Shown: one piece after another, positions 16,460 to 25,659 of the stretch
Layout of the letters: each line of letters starts with the position of its first letter
Position numbering within the stretch: position 1 is the stretch's first letter
Source of the DNA: CAWGHZ01 sp963822575
GTDB lineage: Bacteria > Pseudomonadota > Alphaproteobacteria > MPNO01 > DASWLB01
Assembly (NCBI GenBank): GCA_963822575.1
Contig: CAWGHZ010000004.1
Span: 958,382 to 1,022,381, forward strand
Reading direction: 5' to 3'
DNA: 64,000 bases
Position numbers and translations under genes: made by a program
The notes under the pieces: model-generated
Told to the model about the DNA's origin: nothing
Seen by the model: the letters and a program-made list of their open reading frames with translations, nothing else
Database searches by the model: none

Positions 16460-17051
16460 CTATTCCGCGAGGCGGGCCATCAGCCCGTCGACTCCCTGGT
16501 TCTGGACCACCGCGCGGCACTCGTCGCCTAGCATGTTCATCAGGCTGATGCCCCCGACGATGACGTCGACGATGCGCGGTTTTTCCATCTGGTCTGCCAT
16601 CATGAACCCGAGCGGGAGCGCGTTGCCCGGCGCGAGGGTAAGCCTAGCCGGCACCATCGCCCCCGCGCCCGGGTGGGTCACGTCGGACGGATCGCCGACG
16701 ATGATCGCATGGGAGGAGCCGTCGAACAGGAACAGCGACAGGCGCTTCGCCACGTGCTCGCGCAGCGTGTCGACCAGCTTGGCATGGGTCTTGGGCTCCA
16801 TGCGGTCCCAATAGCCGCCCAGCGCGCTGCGGGCGGCCGCGCCGAAATCGATGTAGTGCGCGAGCGCGTGGTTGAGTTCCGCCATGCGGCCACCGGCGCC
16901 GGGGCCGAGCTTCTACAGCGCGGCGATCTGGTCGGCGAAGGAACGCACCATGTCCGTGTCGCGACTCGCGGCACTCGGCGCATCGGCGAATGCCGGCAGT
17001 GTCAGGCTGAGAAGCCCCGCCGCGGCGAAGAGGGGAATGAGGACACGAATG
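16460..17051 (-). pseudogene. mlaC: MlaC/Ttg2D-like phospholipid-binding protein, amber-interrupted
   Basis: A periplasmic MlaC (toluene tolerance Ttg2D) protein that would carry phospholipids in the Mla retrograde pathway. The C-terminal 141 residues from ATG 16885 are family-like (YWDRMEPK, LPLGFMMADQMEK, VDVIVGGISLM). Upstream in the same frame there is a good signal peptide, RVLIPLFAAAGLLSLTLPAF, followed by a TAG at 16913-16915 between QIAAL and KLGPGAG. The initiation codon in that frame is also missing (only ATT after an AAGGAG). A C-to-T change (CAG to TAG) explains the stop. No MlaABDE genes lie nearby. Confidence 0.75.
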
Positions 17052-17216
17052 GCACGGCTCCTTTTCCAGCAAACCTTGTGGAAAAGTGGCCGCGGTCACA
17101 GATCGTTCCGTTCTCCCAGGATCGCCACAGGCTCGTCACAATCCGGACACAGCGCAACAGCGGGATTGGCACGTCGTGGCCGGCTGGCCACAGCGGCCAT
17201 ACAACGTTAAAGGGAA

Positions 17217-17240
17217 GGGGCGCCGGTCGCCCGGCGCCCC
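17217..17240 (-). terminator. Terminator-like hairpin downstream of hsp20
   Basis: GGGGCGCCGG pairs with CCGGCGCCCC over TCGC. It is 28 bp past the hsp20 stop (minus strand) and is followed on that strand by TTCCCTTTAACG, a weak T-rich tail. Confidence 0.65.
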
Positions 17241-17268
17241 GTTGTACTGGAACGTCGATCGGTGGCGC

Positions 17269-17748
17269 TTACGCCGCCTTGCCCTCGATCACGCCCTTGA
17301 CCTTGCCGCCGATCGAGGCCGGCTTGGCGGCCTGGATCTCGATCTTGCGCGGCTTCATGGCCTCCGGCAGCTCGCGGACGAGGTCGACATGCAGCAGGCC
17401 GTCGGCGAGGCGCGCATCGGCGACGCGCACATAGTCCGCGAGCTGGAAGCGCCGCTCGAAGTTGCGTCCGGCGATGCCGCGGTGCAGGAAGGTTTTCGAC
17501 TCCTCGCCGGGATCCTTGCGGCCCGCGATCACGAGCGCGTTCTCGTGCGTCTCGATGTTCAGCTCGTCGCGGCCGAACCCGGCCACCGCCATGGTGATGC
17601 GGTAGGCGTTCTCGCCGGTCCTCTCGATGTTGTAGGGCGGATAGGACACCGTCGAATCGTCGACGTGCAGAGCCGTCTCGAGCGCCTGGTTCAGGCGGTC
17701 GAAGCCGACCATTGTCCGGAACAGGGGAGAGAAATCAAACGTGGTCAT
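17269..17748 (-). CDS. Small heat-shock protein, Hsp20/alpha-crystallin (IbpA-like)
   Basis: A 159-residue cytoplasmic chaperone that holds unfolding proteins. The N-terminal FDFSPLFRTMVGFDRLNQAL is typical of IbpA-like proteins; the alpha-crystallin domain is at about 38-135 (YPPYNIERTGENAYRITMAVAGF, FERRFQLADYVRV, ADGLLHVDLVRE with the GxL turn), and a C-terminal RKIEIQ gives the IxI motif. ATG at 17748 is preceded by GGAGG. Upstream lie a CTTGAAA box and a ROSE-like leader, so it is probably controlled by both RpoH and temperature. Confidence 0.95.
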   Translation of the reverse strand: MTTFDFSPLFRTMVGFDRLNQALETALHVDDSTVSYPPYNIERTGENAYRITMAVAGFGRDELNIETHENALVIAGRKDPGEESKTFLHRGIAGRNFERRFQLADYVRVADARLADGLLHVDLVRELPEAMKPRKIEIQAAKPASIGGKVKGVIEGKAA

Positions 17749-17835
17749 GTCACATCCTCCATCAGAAGCGATATGCACCGCTGGCCCGCCAGGGGCCGGG
17801 CCGGAAACCGGACCCGCGAAGGGCGTCCGGCGACC
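17749..17835 (-). promoter_or_regulatory. Candidate ROSE-type RNA thermometer leader of hsp20
   Basis: On the minus strand the leader ends TATCGCTTCTGATGGAGGAT, just before the ATG. CUUCU (17764-17768) can pair with the Shine-Dalgarno GGAGG (17756-17760) over a three-base GAU loop, using G-U wobbles, and the ROSE consensus U(U/C)GCU is present as UCGCU. GC-rich hairpins (CCGG/CCGG and GGCCC/GGGCC) stand upstream. The predicted length of about 87 nt fits known ROSE elements. Confidence 0.6.
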
Positions 17836-17838
17836 AGC

Positions 17839-17867
17839 GATGTAAGCGCGCCCCGCGGGATTTCAAG
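17839..17867 (-). promoter_or_regulatory. RpoH (sigma-32)-like promoter of hsp20
   Basis: On the minus strand an exact CTTGAAA (-35, 17861-17867) is followed after 14 bases by GCTTACAT, which partly fits the CCCCATNT -10 of sigma-32 and the CATNTA-like alphaproteobacterial form. Transcription would start near 17835, giving the leader described above. The -10 match is the weaker part. Confidence 0.55.
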
Positions 17868-17985
17868 ACCCCGCACCGCCCGTTTTCCCCGTTGACGGCG
17901 CCTGCCAGCGGGCCGCAGTCTCATGCCCGCATCCGGCCTAAGGCCGGGCGCACAGGAAAAAGCGGACGGGCCGGGCAGGGACGGC

Positions 17986-18792
17986 GTGGCAACCACTCTC
18001 GAGGTCATCGGTCTTTCCAAGACCTACGCGGCCGGCGGCGGCACGGCGGTCCGGGCGCTCGACGACGTAAGCCTCTCGGTCGCCGAGGGCGAATTCGTCT
18101 CCATCGTCGGCCCGTCGGGCTGCGGCAAGACCACGCTCCTCAACATCGTCGGCGGTCTGGTCAACGGCTATGACGGGCGCGTACTGGTCGAGGGCAGCCC
18201 GGTGAACGGCGCCCACCGCGCCATCGGCATGGTGTTCCAGGAGGAATCGATCTTCCCCTGGCGCACCACCCTGGAGAACGTCGCCTTCCCGCTCGAGGTC
18301 GCGCGCATGGGCCGCGCCGAGCGCGAGGAGCGGGCGCGCCACTTCATCCGGCTGGTCGGGCTGGAAGGGTTCGAGCACCATTACCCGGCGTCGCTGTCGG
18401 GCGGCATGCGCCAGCGCACGGCGGTCGCGCGCGCGCTCGCCTACGAGCCGCGCATCATGCTGCTCGACGAGCCGTTCGGCGCGCTCGACGAGCAGACGCG
18501 TATGCTGCTGGGCGACAAGCTTCTCGAGATCCGCGCCGCGCTCAACCAGACGATGCTGCTGATCACCCATTCGATCACCGAGGCGGTGCAGCTTTCCGAC
18601 CGGGTGCTGGTGATGACCTACCGGCCGGGCCGGGTGAAGCGCTCGATCGAGATCGACCTGCCGCGCCCGCGCACGTCCGAGGCGCTGGCCGCGCCGGAGT
18701 TCGGCCGCTATGTCGGCGCGATCTGGAACGATTTGCGCGAGGAGGCCTCGCGCGGCATGGCGGAGTTGGAGGAACGCCTCGCCCGGCGCTGA
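17986..18792 (+). CDS. ABC transporter ATP-binding protein (SsuB/TauB/NrtD-like)
   Basis: A 268-residue ATPase with Walker A GPSGCGKTT at residues 42-50, a Q-loop in FQEESIFPWRTTLENV, the signature LSGGMRQR, Walker B MLLDEPFGALDEQ and the switch ITHSITEA. The family energises import of sulfonates, nitrate/bicarbonate or thiamine precursors. GTG at 17986 is preferred; ATG at 17923 is an alternative, and the upstream 21 residues are not family-like. It begins a cluster with a binding protein and two permeases. Confidence 0.9.
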   Translation: MATTLEVIGLSKTYAAGGGTAVRALDDVSLSVAEGEFVSIVGPSGCGKTTLLNIVGGLVNGYDGRVLVEGSPVNGAHRAIGMVFQEESIFPWRTTLENVAFPLEVARMGRAEREERARHFIRLVGLEGFEHHYPASLSGGMRQRTAVARALAYEPRIMLLDEPFGALDEQTRMLLGDKLLEIRAALNQTMLLITHSITEAVQLSDRVLVMTYRPGRVKRSIEIDLPRPRTSEALAAPEFGRYVGAIWNDLREEASRGMAELEERLARR

Positions 18793-18837
18793 CGACGGGG
18801 CACGAAGATGCGCTCAACGACCAAAGGGAGAGAAACG

Positions 18838-19824
18838 ATGAAGACGATGTTCCGAGCGACCGCGCTTCTCGGCGTTGCGGCCAGCCTTGCCCTTGCGGCG
18901 GCGGCTGGACCGGCCCAGGCGGCCGACAAGGTACGGCTGGTGATCTCGACCAAGATGCCGTTCGAACTCTACGCGCCCGAGCTCGCGCAGAAGATGGGTT
19001 TCTACAAGGAGGCCGGGCTCGACGTCTCGATCATCTACGGCACCGGCGGCGCCGCGACCTTGCAGTCGATCATCACCGGCAGCGAGGACATCGCCACCGG
19101 CAACGGCTCGCTCGGCATCATCGCCGCCTATTCCAAGGGCGCCCCGGTCACCGTGATCGCGAGCTCCGGCCGCGGCACGGGCGAGGTGTACTGGTACGCG
19201 CCGGTCTCGAGCCCCGTGCATTCGCTCAAGGACCTCGACGGCAAGGAGCTGGCCTTTTCGCGGCCCGGCTCGACGACGCACCTGATCGCCCAGGTGCTCG
19301 CCAAGTCGATGCCCGACGTGCACATGAAGCTCGTCTCGGTGGGCGGCATGTCGGCGGCGCGCACCATGGTGATGTCGGGCCAGGTGGCGACGGCTTGGGC
19401 GGCGTTCCCCGCCAATTACGAGCTGGTGCGCACCGGCAAGGCGCGGGTGATCGCCAAGGGCGACCAGGCGGCCTCGCTGCAAGAGGACTCGATCCGCTTC
19501 GACGTCGCCAACCGCGACTGGCTGAAGTCGCACCGTGCCATCGCCGTCCGCTTCATGCAGGCGACGGCGAAGGGCCAGGACGCGCTCTACACCCCCGAGG
19601 GCATCAAGAGCTACGCCGAGCGCTGGAACATCAACATCGAGGATGCGATGCACGCGCCCGAATATACGCCGAAGAAAGATGTCACCTTTGCGCCTATCGG
19701 AAATCTCGACGGGCTGGTCGAGACCGCGCTCCGGCTCAAGATGATCAAGCAGCCGCTGACCGACGCGCAGAAGAAGGACATGGTCGACATCGTCTGGTCG
19801 CGCAACATGAAGAAGGCGATGTAG
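18838..19824 (+). CDS. ABC transporter periplasmic binding protein (NMT1/SsuA-like)
   Basis: A 328-residue binding protein with a signal peptide (MKTMFRATALLGVAASLAL, cleavage after AQA near 27). The mature part has the NMT1/THI5-like fold features: MGFYKEAGLDVSI, SEDIATGNGSLGIIAAYSKGAPV and a lobe with GSTTHLIAQVLAK. It would bind the substrate of the adjacent importer; which one is not predictable. A ribosome site GGGAGAG precedes ATG 18838. It sits 45 bp after the ATPase gene. Confidence 0.9.
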   Translation: MKTMFRATALLGVAASLALAAAAGPAQAADKVRLVISTKMPFELYAPELAQKMGFYKEAGLDVSIIYGTGGAATLQSIITGSEDIATGNGSLGIIAAYSKGAPVTVIASSGRGTGEVYWYAPVSSPVHSLKDLDGKELAFSRPGSTTHLIAQVLAKSMPDVHMKLVSVGGMSAARTMVMSGQVATAWAAFPANYELVRTGKARVIAKGDQAASLQEDSIRFDVANRDWLKSHRAIAVRFMQATAKGQDALYTPEGIKSYAERWNINIEDAMHAPEYTPKKDVTFAPIGNLDGLVETALRLKMIKQPLTDAQKKDMVDIVWSRNMKKAM

Positions 19825-19860
19825 GACGCGCATGATGTCGGTGCCGAATCGCGCTGCTTT

Positions 19861-19890
19861 TCCCTCTCCGCCCCCAGGGGCGGAGAGGGA
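19861..19890. repeat. Perfect hairpin, second copy of the CCCTCTCCGCCC stem
   Basis: TCCCTCTCCGCCCC pairs with GGGGCGGAGAGGGA, giving a 14-bp arm around a CA centre. It repeats the stem seen at 521-548. Here it lies within the ABC operon, 36 bp past the binding-protein stop and 13 bp before the permease ATG, so it may lower downstream expression. Confidence 0.7.
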
Positions 19891-19902
19891 GAGTTGGCGG
19901 TC

Positions 19903-20664
19903 ATGACCGCCCTGGTCCGCATGGCGCGGTCGTCGGTGGTCGTGGGGTTCCTCGGCGTCGTCGCGCTGCTCGCCGTGCTCGACCAGGCGGTGCGGATGGG
20001 GCTGGTGAACCGCCACGTCGTCGCCGAGCCTTCGGCGGCGCTGCTGTCGATCCCCGACCTTCAGGCCGACGAGCACATATTGGGCGCGTTCTTCCTCACC
20101 CTCGGCATGACCGCGGCGGCGACGGCGATCGCGCTCGCCATCGGCATCCCGTTCGGCTACCTCCTCTACCGTCGGCGCGTGCTGGGCGAGGCGTACGAGG
20201 GCTGGCTCGCCGCCGCCTTCTCGGCGCCGCTCGTGCTGCTGTACCCGCTGTTTCTGGTGATCCTCGGGCGCACCTACTTCACGCTGATCGTCATGGGGTG
20301 CATCCCCGGGGCGATCCCGATCATCATCCAGACGCGCCAGGGGCTCATGGCGGTGTCCGAGACGCTGCTCAATGTCGGGCGCAGCTTCAGCGCCGATCGG
20401 CGCCAGATGGTGCGCAAGATCCTGATCCCCGCCGCGGCGCCCAGCATGTTCAACGGCATCCGCATCGGGGTGATGTACACGCTGGTCGCCATCGTCGCGA
20501 TCGAGTACCTGACCGATTTCGGCGGGCTCGGCCGCGTCGTCTCCGACACCTATTTCCGCTACGAGATTCCGGAAACCTACGCGGCGATCCTTTTCGTCAT
20601 CGTGGTCAGCGTGCTGTTCTACGCCGCCTTCAACAGGATCGAACGATGGCTCAGGCCCGGGTGA
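19903..20664 (+). CDS. ABC transporter permease 1
   Basis: A 253-residue inner-membrane protein of the BPD_transp_1 family with about six hydrophobic segments. The coupling EAA-like loop is at SETLLNVGRSFSADRRQMV and KILIPAAAPSMFNGIRIGV. ATG at 19903 is chosen; a TTG at 19894 is also in frame. The second permease starts inside its 3' end (19 bp overlap), so the two are translationally linked and probably form a heterodimer with the ATPase. Confidence 0.9.
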   Translation: MTALVRMARSSVVVGFLGVVALLAVLDQAVRMGLVNRHVVAEPSAALLSIPDLQADEHILGAFFLTLGMTAAATAIALAIGIPFGYLLYRRRVLGEAYEGWLAAAFSAPLVLLYPLFLVILGRTYFTLIVMGCIPGAIPIIIQTRQGLMAVSETLLNVGRSFSADRRQMVRKILIPAAAPSMFNGIRIGVMYTLVAIVAIEYLTDFGGLGRVVSDTYFRYEIPETYAAILFVIVVSVLFYAAFNRIERWLRPG

Positions 20665-21485
20665 TCGCGCGGGCCGACGCGGCGCCGCCGCGCCGGCTCG
20701 CCTTCGGCAGCGACGTGTTCTGGGTGCGGCTCGCCACCGTCGTGGCCGCGCTTGTGGCGTGGGAGGCGCTGGCGCGCTCCGGCCTGTTCTACCGCGACGT
20801 GATCCCGTCGCTCGTGGCCGTCGCCCAGGCGCTGGTCGCGACCATCCTCGATGCCGCCTTCTACCATCATCTGGGCATCACCTTCCTCGAGGTCGTCGTC
20901 GGGTTCGCGGGCGGCGCGGCGATCGGCGTCGGCTCCGGCCTTGCGCTTGGCACGCGGCCCTTCCTGCGCCGCTGCTGCGAGCCGTATCTGAACGCCATCG
21001 GTGCGACGCCCAAGATCGTGTTCCTGCCGATCATCTTCCTGATGTTCGGCGTCGGCATCGAATCGAAGATGGCGAAGGGTGCGCTCTCGGCCTTCTTCCC
21101 CACCGTGTTCGCCACCACGCTTGGCGTCATGATGATCTCGCCCGTTCTGGTGCGCGTCGGGCACAGCTTCTCGCTCTCGGGCTGGCAGATGATCACCAAG
21201 ATCTACCTGCCGGCGATGGTGGGGCCGGTGGTGGTAGGGCTGCGCCTGGGGCTCGGCGTCGCGATCATCGGCATCCTGGTGGCCGAGATCAAGTTCTCGT
21301 CGGGCGGGCTCGGCTATCTCCTGATCAACGACTACGACCAGTTCCAGATCGCGCCGATGTACGCGGTGATGATCATCCTGTTCGCGCTGGCAGCGCTCGC
21401 CAACTGGGGGATGACGCGGCTGCAGGCGCGGTTCTCCTACGGCACGTCGGTCTCGGCCGCGGGCGACCTCGGCGGGACGCGCTGA
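20646..21485 (+). CDS. ABC transporter permease 2
   Basis: A 279-residue BPD_transp_1 permease with about six membrane segments and the EAA-like loop GHSFSLSGWQMITKIYLPAM. It starts in the 3' end of the first permease. The N-terminal about 25 residues are cytoplasmic and Arg/Ala-rich. Together with the neighbouring ATPase and binding protein, the unit is a complete importer; no substrate gene lies next to it except a glutathione transferase 27 bp downstream. Confidence 0.9.
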   Translation: MAQARVIARADAAPPRRLAFGSDVFWVRLATVVAALVAWEALARSGLFYRDVIPSLVAVAQALVATILDAAFYHHLGITFLEVVVGFAGGAAIGVGSGLALGTRPFLRRCCEPYLNAIGATPKIVFLPIIFLMFGVGIESKMAKGALSAFFPTVFATTLGVMMISPVLVRVGHSFSLSGWQMITKIYLPAMVGPVVVGLRLGLGVAIIGILVAEIKFSSGGLGYLLINDYDQFQIAPMYAVMIILFALAALANWGMTRLQARFSYGTSVSAAGDLGGTR

Positions 21486-21511
21486 CGCGACGACACATTG
21501 GGGAGACGAGA

Positions 21512-22132
21512 ATGACCTTGACGATTTATGGCCTCGCAACATCGCGCGCCGCGCGCACCCTCTGGATGTGCAAGGAGCACAACATCCCGTACGAGCAGGT
21601 CTCGGTGAACCACCGGACCGGCGAGACGCGCAGCCCCGAGCACCTGAAGCGCAACCCGAACGGGCACGTGCCGGTCATCAAGGACGGCGATTTCGTCATG
21701 TGGGAATCGCTCGCCATCAACATCTACCTGGCGAACAAGTATCCCGGGCCGCTCACGCCCAAGACGCTCGAGGAACAGGCGCGCACCGTGCAGTGGACCG
21801 TCTGGGCGCATACCGAGATGGAGCCGAATTCGACCGCGATCCTGTTGAACACGCTCCTGCTGCCCGAGGACAAGCGCGACCCGGCCGCGGCGGAGCGCGG
21901 GCGCCAGGGCGTCAAGGGGCCGCTCGGCGTGCTGGAGGCGGAGCTCGCGAACAAGGACTACCTGCTGGGCGACCGCTTCACCGTGGCCGACCTCAACGTG
22001 GCGAGCCTCGCCTCGTCGCTCATCCGGGTGAAGTACGACCTCGCCCCGTGGCCCAAGGTCGCGGCGTATCTCGAGCGCTGCAACGCCCGTCCGGCCGCGG
22101 CCGCGGTGCGCGAGATGGCCGCGGCGGCGTAG
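21512..22132 (+). CDS. Glutathione S-transferase family protein
   Basis: A 206-residue GST. The thioredoxin-like N-terminal domain has MTLTIYGLATSRAARTLW with the probable active-site Ser, then NGHVPVIKDGD with the cis-Pro, and WESLAINIYLA (the Glu/Ser that binds gamma-Glu). The C-terminal helical domain includes LLGDRFTVADLNVAS, the N-capping motif. The substrate is not known. It is 27 bp behind the ABC permease and may belong to the same transcript. It converges on trpE with 9 bp between stops. Confidence 0.92.
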   Translation: MTLTIYGLATSRAARTLWMCKEHNIPYEQVSVNHRTGETRSPEHLKRNPNGHVPVIKDGDFVMWESLAINIYLANKYPGPLTPKTLEEQARTVQWTVWAHTEMEPNSTAILLNTLLLPEDKRDPAAAERGRQGVKGPLGVLEAELANKDYLLGDRFTVADLNVASLASSLIRVKYDLAPWPKVAAYLERCNARPAAAAVREMAAAA

Positions 22133-22141
22133 GGCCGGCCG

Positions 22142-23648
22142 TCACCCCCTGGCCGCGTACCGGACCGCTTCCTCGGCGGCGCGGATCAGCGCGCGCGCCT
22201 TGTTACGGCATTCCTGGTACTCGGTCTCGGGGTCGGAATCGGAGACGATGCCGGCGCCGGCCTGGGCGTACATCACCGCCGTCCTTGACCAGCGCGGTGC
22301 GCAGCACGATGCAGGTATCCATCGAGCCGTTGGCCGAGAAATAGCCGACCGTGCCGGCATAGATGCCGCGCTTCACGGTCTCCAGCTCGTCGATGATTTC
22401 CATCGCGCGGATCTTTGGCGCGCCGGTCACGGTGCCGGCGGGGTAGCCCGCGATCAGCGCGTCCATCGCGTCGTGGCCGGGCGCGATCTCGCCCTCGACG
22501 TTGGAGACGATGTGCATCACGTGGCTGTAGCGCTCGATCATCATGCGCTCGGTGACGCGCACGGTGCCGATCTTCGCGACGCGGCCGACGTCGTTGCGCC
22601 CGAGGTCCAGCAGCATCAAATGCTCGGCCAGCTCCTTCTCGTCGGCGAGGAGCTCGTCCTCCAGCCTCTTGTCCGCGACGGCGTCGGCGCCGCGCGGGCG
22701 GGTGCCGGCGAGCGGGCGGATGGTCACCTTGCCGTCGCGCAGACGCACCAGGATCTCCGGGCTCGATCCCACCACGGCGAACCCGTCGAACGCGAGGTAG
22801 AACAGGAAGGGCGACGGGTTGGTGCGGCGCAGCGCGCGGTAGAGCGCGAAGGGGGGCAGGGCGAACGGCACCGAGAAGCGCAGGCTCGGCACCACCTGGA
22901 AGACGTCGCCGGCGGCGATGTAGTCCTTGGCGCGGCGCACCACGTCGCAGAACGCCTCGGGGCTCATCGAGCCGGTGACCGGGACCGAGATCGGCTGCAC
23001 GGCGGCCGCTCCGTCCGCGTGCTCGAGCGGCCGGTCGAGGTCGGCGACGACGGCCGCGATGCGCGCCTCGGCGGCCTCGTAGGCGGCGCGCGCGTCGACG
23101 CCCGGCTGGGGGCGGACCGGCGTCACGACGGTCAGCGTGTCGTACACCGAGTCGAAGATCGCCATGATGGTCGGGCGCAGCAGGATGCCGTCGGGCACGC
23201 CCAGCGGATCGGGGTTCGGCTCGGGCAACCGCTCCATCAGCCGCACCATGTCGTAGCCGAGATAGCCGACGAGCCCGGCCGCCATCGGCGGCAAATGGGC
23301 GGGCAAGTCGATATAGGCGTCGGCGATCACCGCCCGGAGCGAGGCGAGCGTGCCGGCCTTCTCTCGCTCGAAGGCGGCGGGGTCCGCACCGGGGCGGCGG
23401 TTGATCTCGGCCCGGTCTGCGAAGGCGCGCCAGACAAGGTCGGGGTCGAGCCCGATGATCGAGTAGCGCCCGCGCGCGGCGCCGCCCTCGACGGATTCGA
23501 GCAGGAACGGGTTGCGCCGTCCGCGCGCGAGCTTGAGCATGGCGGAGACCGGCGTCTCCAGGTCGGCGACCAGGCTCGCCCACGCCACCTGCGGCCGGCC
23601 GGCGTCATAGGCGGCAGCGAACGCGGCGAACTCGGGCGCGACGGTCAT
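22142..23648 (-). pseudogene. trpE: Anthranilate synthase component I, frameshifted near the end
   Basis: TrpE makes anthranilate from chorismate with TrpG. From ATG 23648 the frame has the family signatures (FLLESVEGGAARGRYSIIGL, LAGTRPRGAD, DLGRNDVGRVAKIG, YPAGTVTGAPKIRAMEII). After ALVKDGG at about 22278 the frame goes wrong; the expected ending VMYAQAGAGIVSDSDPETEY lies one base off and runs to the TGA at 22142. One extra base in a GGCGG run explains it. Since TrpE is needed for tryptophan synthesis, a sequence error is quite possible. No trpG, trpD or trpC follows; a convergent GST gene does. Confidence 0.85.
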
Positions 23649-25541
23649 CGCACGCGCTACTGGATCGAACTCGACCGCGTCGCGGTGGATCGTCACCTCG
23701 TAATCGTCGCGCAGCGCCTTATCGAACTCGGCCAGCATGTCGCGCTGCATCCCCTGGGTCAGCTCCTTCTTCACCGGGACGGCGTCGGCGGCGGCACCCG
23801 CGGCGGCGGCGGGCTTCACGTCGGTGAGCCGCGCCAGCGCGAACCCTGCGTCATAGGGCGCCATCACGGCCTGGCCGACGCTCGCCTTGAACAAAGGCGC
23901 GACCAGCTCGGGCGGCAGCGGCCCGGACGCGTCGTCCGAGAAGCGGTTGAAGGGCTGGGTGGTCGCCACCTTGAGGCCCATCTCCTTCGCGATCTTGTCG
24001 AGCGCCTCGCCGCCCTTGGCGCGATCGAGGAGCTTTTCGGCGCGGACGCGCCCCTCGGCCGTGCGCTTGTCGGCGCGCCACGCCGCAGCTACCTTGTCGC
24101 GCACCTCGTCGAGCGGGCGCACGGCGGGGGGGATCGCCTTGTCGACGCGCAGGACGAAATAGCCGCCGCCTTCGGTCTCCAGAAGGCCGCTCGTCTCGCC
24201 CGCCTTGGTCGCGAAGGCGGTCTTCAGGAATTTGGGGTCCTTCGGCAGGTCGGGCACGGCGACGCCACTCGGAAGCTGGCCCTTGGCGTCGATCGGCCCG
24301 ACCTTCCCGGCCTTGGCGCCGACCTTGGCCGCCGCCTCCTCGAGGGTCGCGCCTCCGGCCATCGCGTCCTCGATCTTGTTGGCCGACTTGACCAGGTCGT
24401 TGACGGCAAGGTCGCGCGCCAGGTCGTGCACGATCTGGTCGCGCACGTCGGCGAGCGGCGGGGTGTGGCCGGGCTGGATATTGCCGACGGCGACGATGTG
24501 CCAGCCGAGCGCGGTGTGCACCGGCGCGCTGAATGCGCCCTGTTTCAGCTTGAACGCAACGTCGGCGAGGGCCGGCGTCAGGTCCTGCCGGGTGATCATG
24601 CCAAGGTCGGTGTCCTTGGGCGACTGGTGCGCGAGCTCCTTGGCGACGTCGTCGAGCGTGCGGCCCTGCGCGAGCTCCTCGTGCGCCTTCTTTGCGGTCG
24701 CCTCGTCGGCAAAGAGCACGTGCTTCACGTCGCGCCGCTCGGGCACCGAGAGCGACGGGAGCCGCTCCTGGTACGCTGCCTTGACGTCCGCTTCGGCGGG
24801 CTTGATCTCCTTCGCTACCTTGTCGGGGTCGAGGTAAAGCACAGTGAGCTCGCGCAGCTCCGGCGCCGTGAACATCGACTTGTGCGCGTCGTGGAACGCG
24901 GCCAGCTCGTCCTGCGTCGGCGCGGGGACCGGCGGCAGGCTCGCATTCGGAATGCGCAGGACGGTGGCGATCCGCTTTTCGGCCCGATAGCGGTAGATCG
25001 CGTGGTGCAGGGGATCGGGCACGGTCGCGCCGGCGGCGATGGCGGCGGTAAGCTGGTTCGACACCAGCCCGCCGCGCAGGGCGGCGACGTATGTCGCCTC
25101 GGTCATGCCGTTATTGGCGAGCGCCCGGTGGAACGCGTCGGCGTCGAACGTGCCGGCCGGGCCTTGGAAGGCCGGGTCGCTGTAGATCTGGTTGCGCACC
25201 AGCGAATCGCCGGCGACCAGCCCCAGATCGTGCGCCTTCTCCGACACCAGCGTGCGGTCGATCATGCCGTCGAGCGTGCGGTCGAGCAGCCCCATCTGGC
25301 GCGCTTTCTCGCTGTCGAAGTCGGCGCCCATCACGCGCTGGAGCTGCTCGATCGCACGGCGATACTGCTGCGCCAGCGCGTCGCGCGAGATCGAGGCGTC
25401 GCCGACCTCGGCCACCGTATCGCTCGACCCGCCGACGCGGAACACGTCGCCGATGCCCCAGGCCGCAAAGCTGAGGATCAGGAACAGCGACAGGATGCGG
25501 ACCACCCACGTGGCCGCCTTGGCGCGCATCAACTCGAGCAT
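23649..25541 (-). CDS. ppiD: PpiD/SurA-type peptidyl-prolyl isomerase, open into trpE
   Basis: About 630 residues. One membrane anchor near the N-terminus (VVRILSLFLILSFAAWGIGD), a SurA-N-like helical domain, and a PPIC parvulin domain at about 260-370 (DVKHVLFADEATAKKAHEEL, DLGMITRQDL, GWHIVAV). PpiD is a periplasmic chaperone near the Sec translocon. Unusually there is no stop before the TrpE start: the frame reads VEFDPVAR-A-MTV without a break, so the open frame continues to 22203 (1,112 residues). A TAG lies one base off in the same stretch (CCAGTAGCG), so a single-base change could have removed a normal stop. Confidence 0.85.
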
Positions 25542-25659
25542 GACGCGAGAATTTTCCTCTAACTTATTGGGCCAGCGGCCAGATATATGGGCACGATTTG
25601 CGGCATGATAGGGGCGCCGTCCGCCCCCCGCAACGGCGGATTTGGCGGCGCGCCGACGG

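Noticed and set aside
22200..25562. A 1,120-codon plus-strand open frame opposite ppiD-trpE
   Set aside because: It is the shadow of the ppiD-trpE frame; the true coding strand has parvulin and TrpE motifs.
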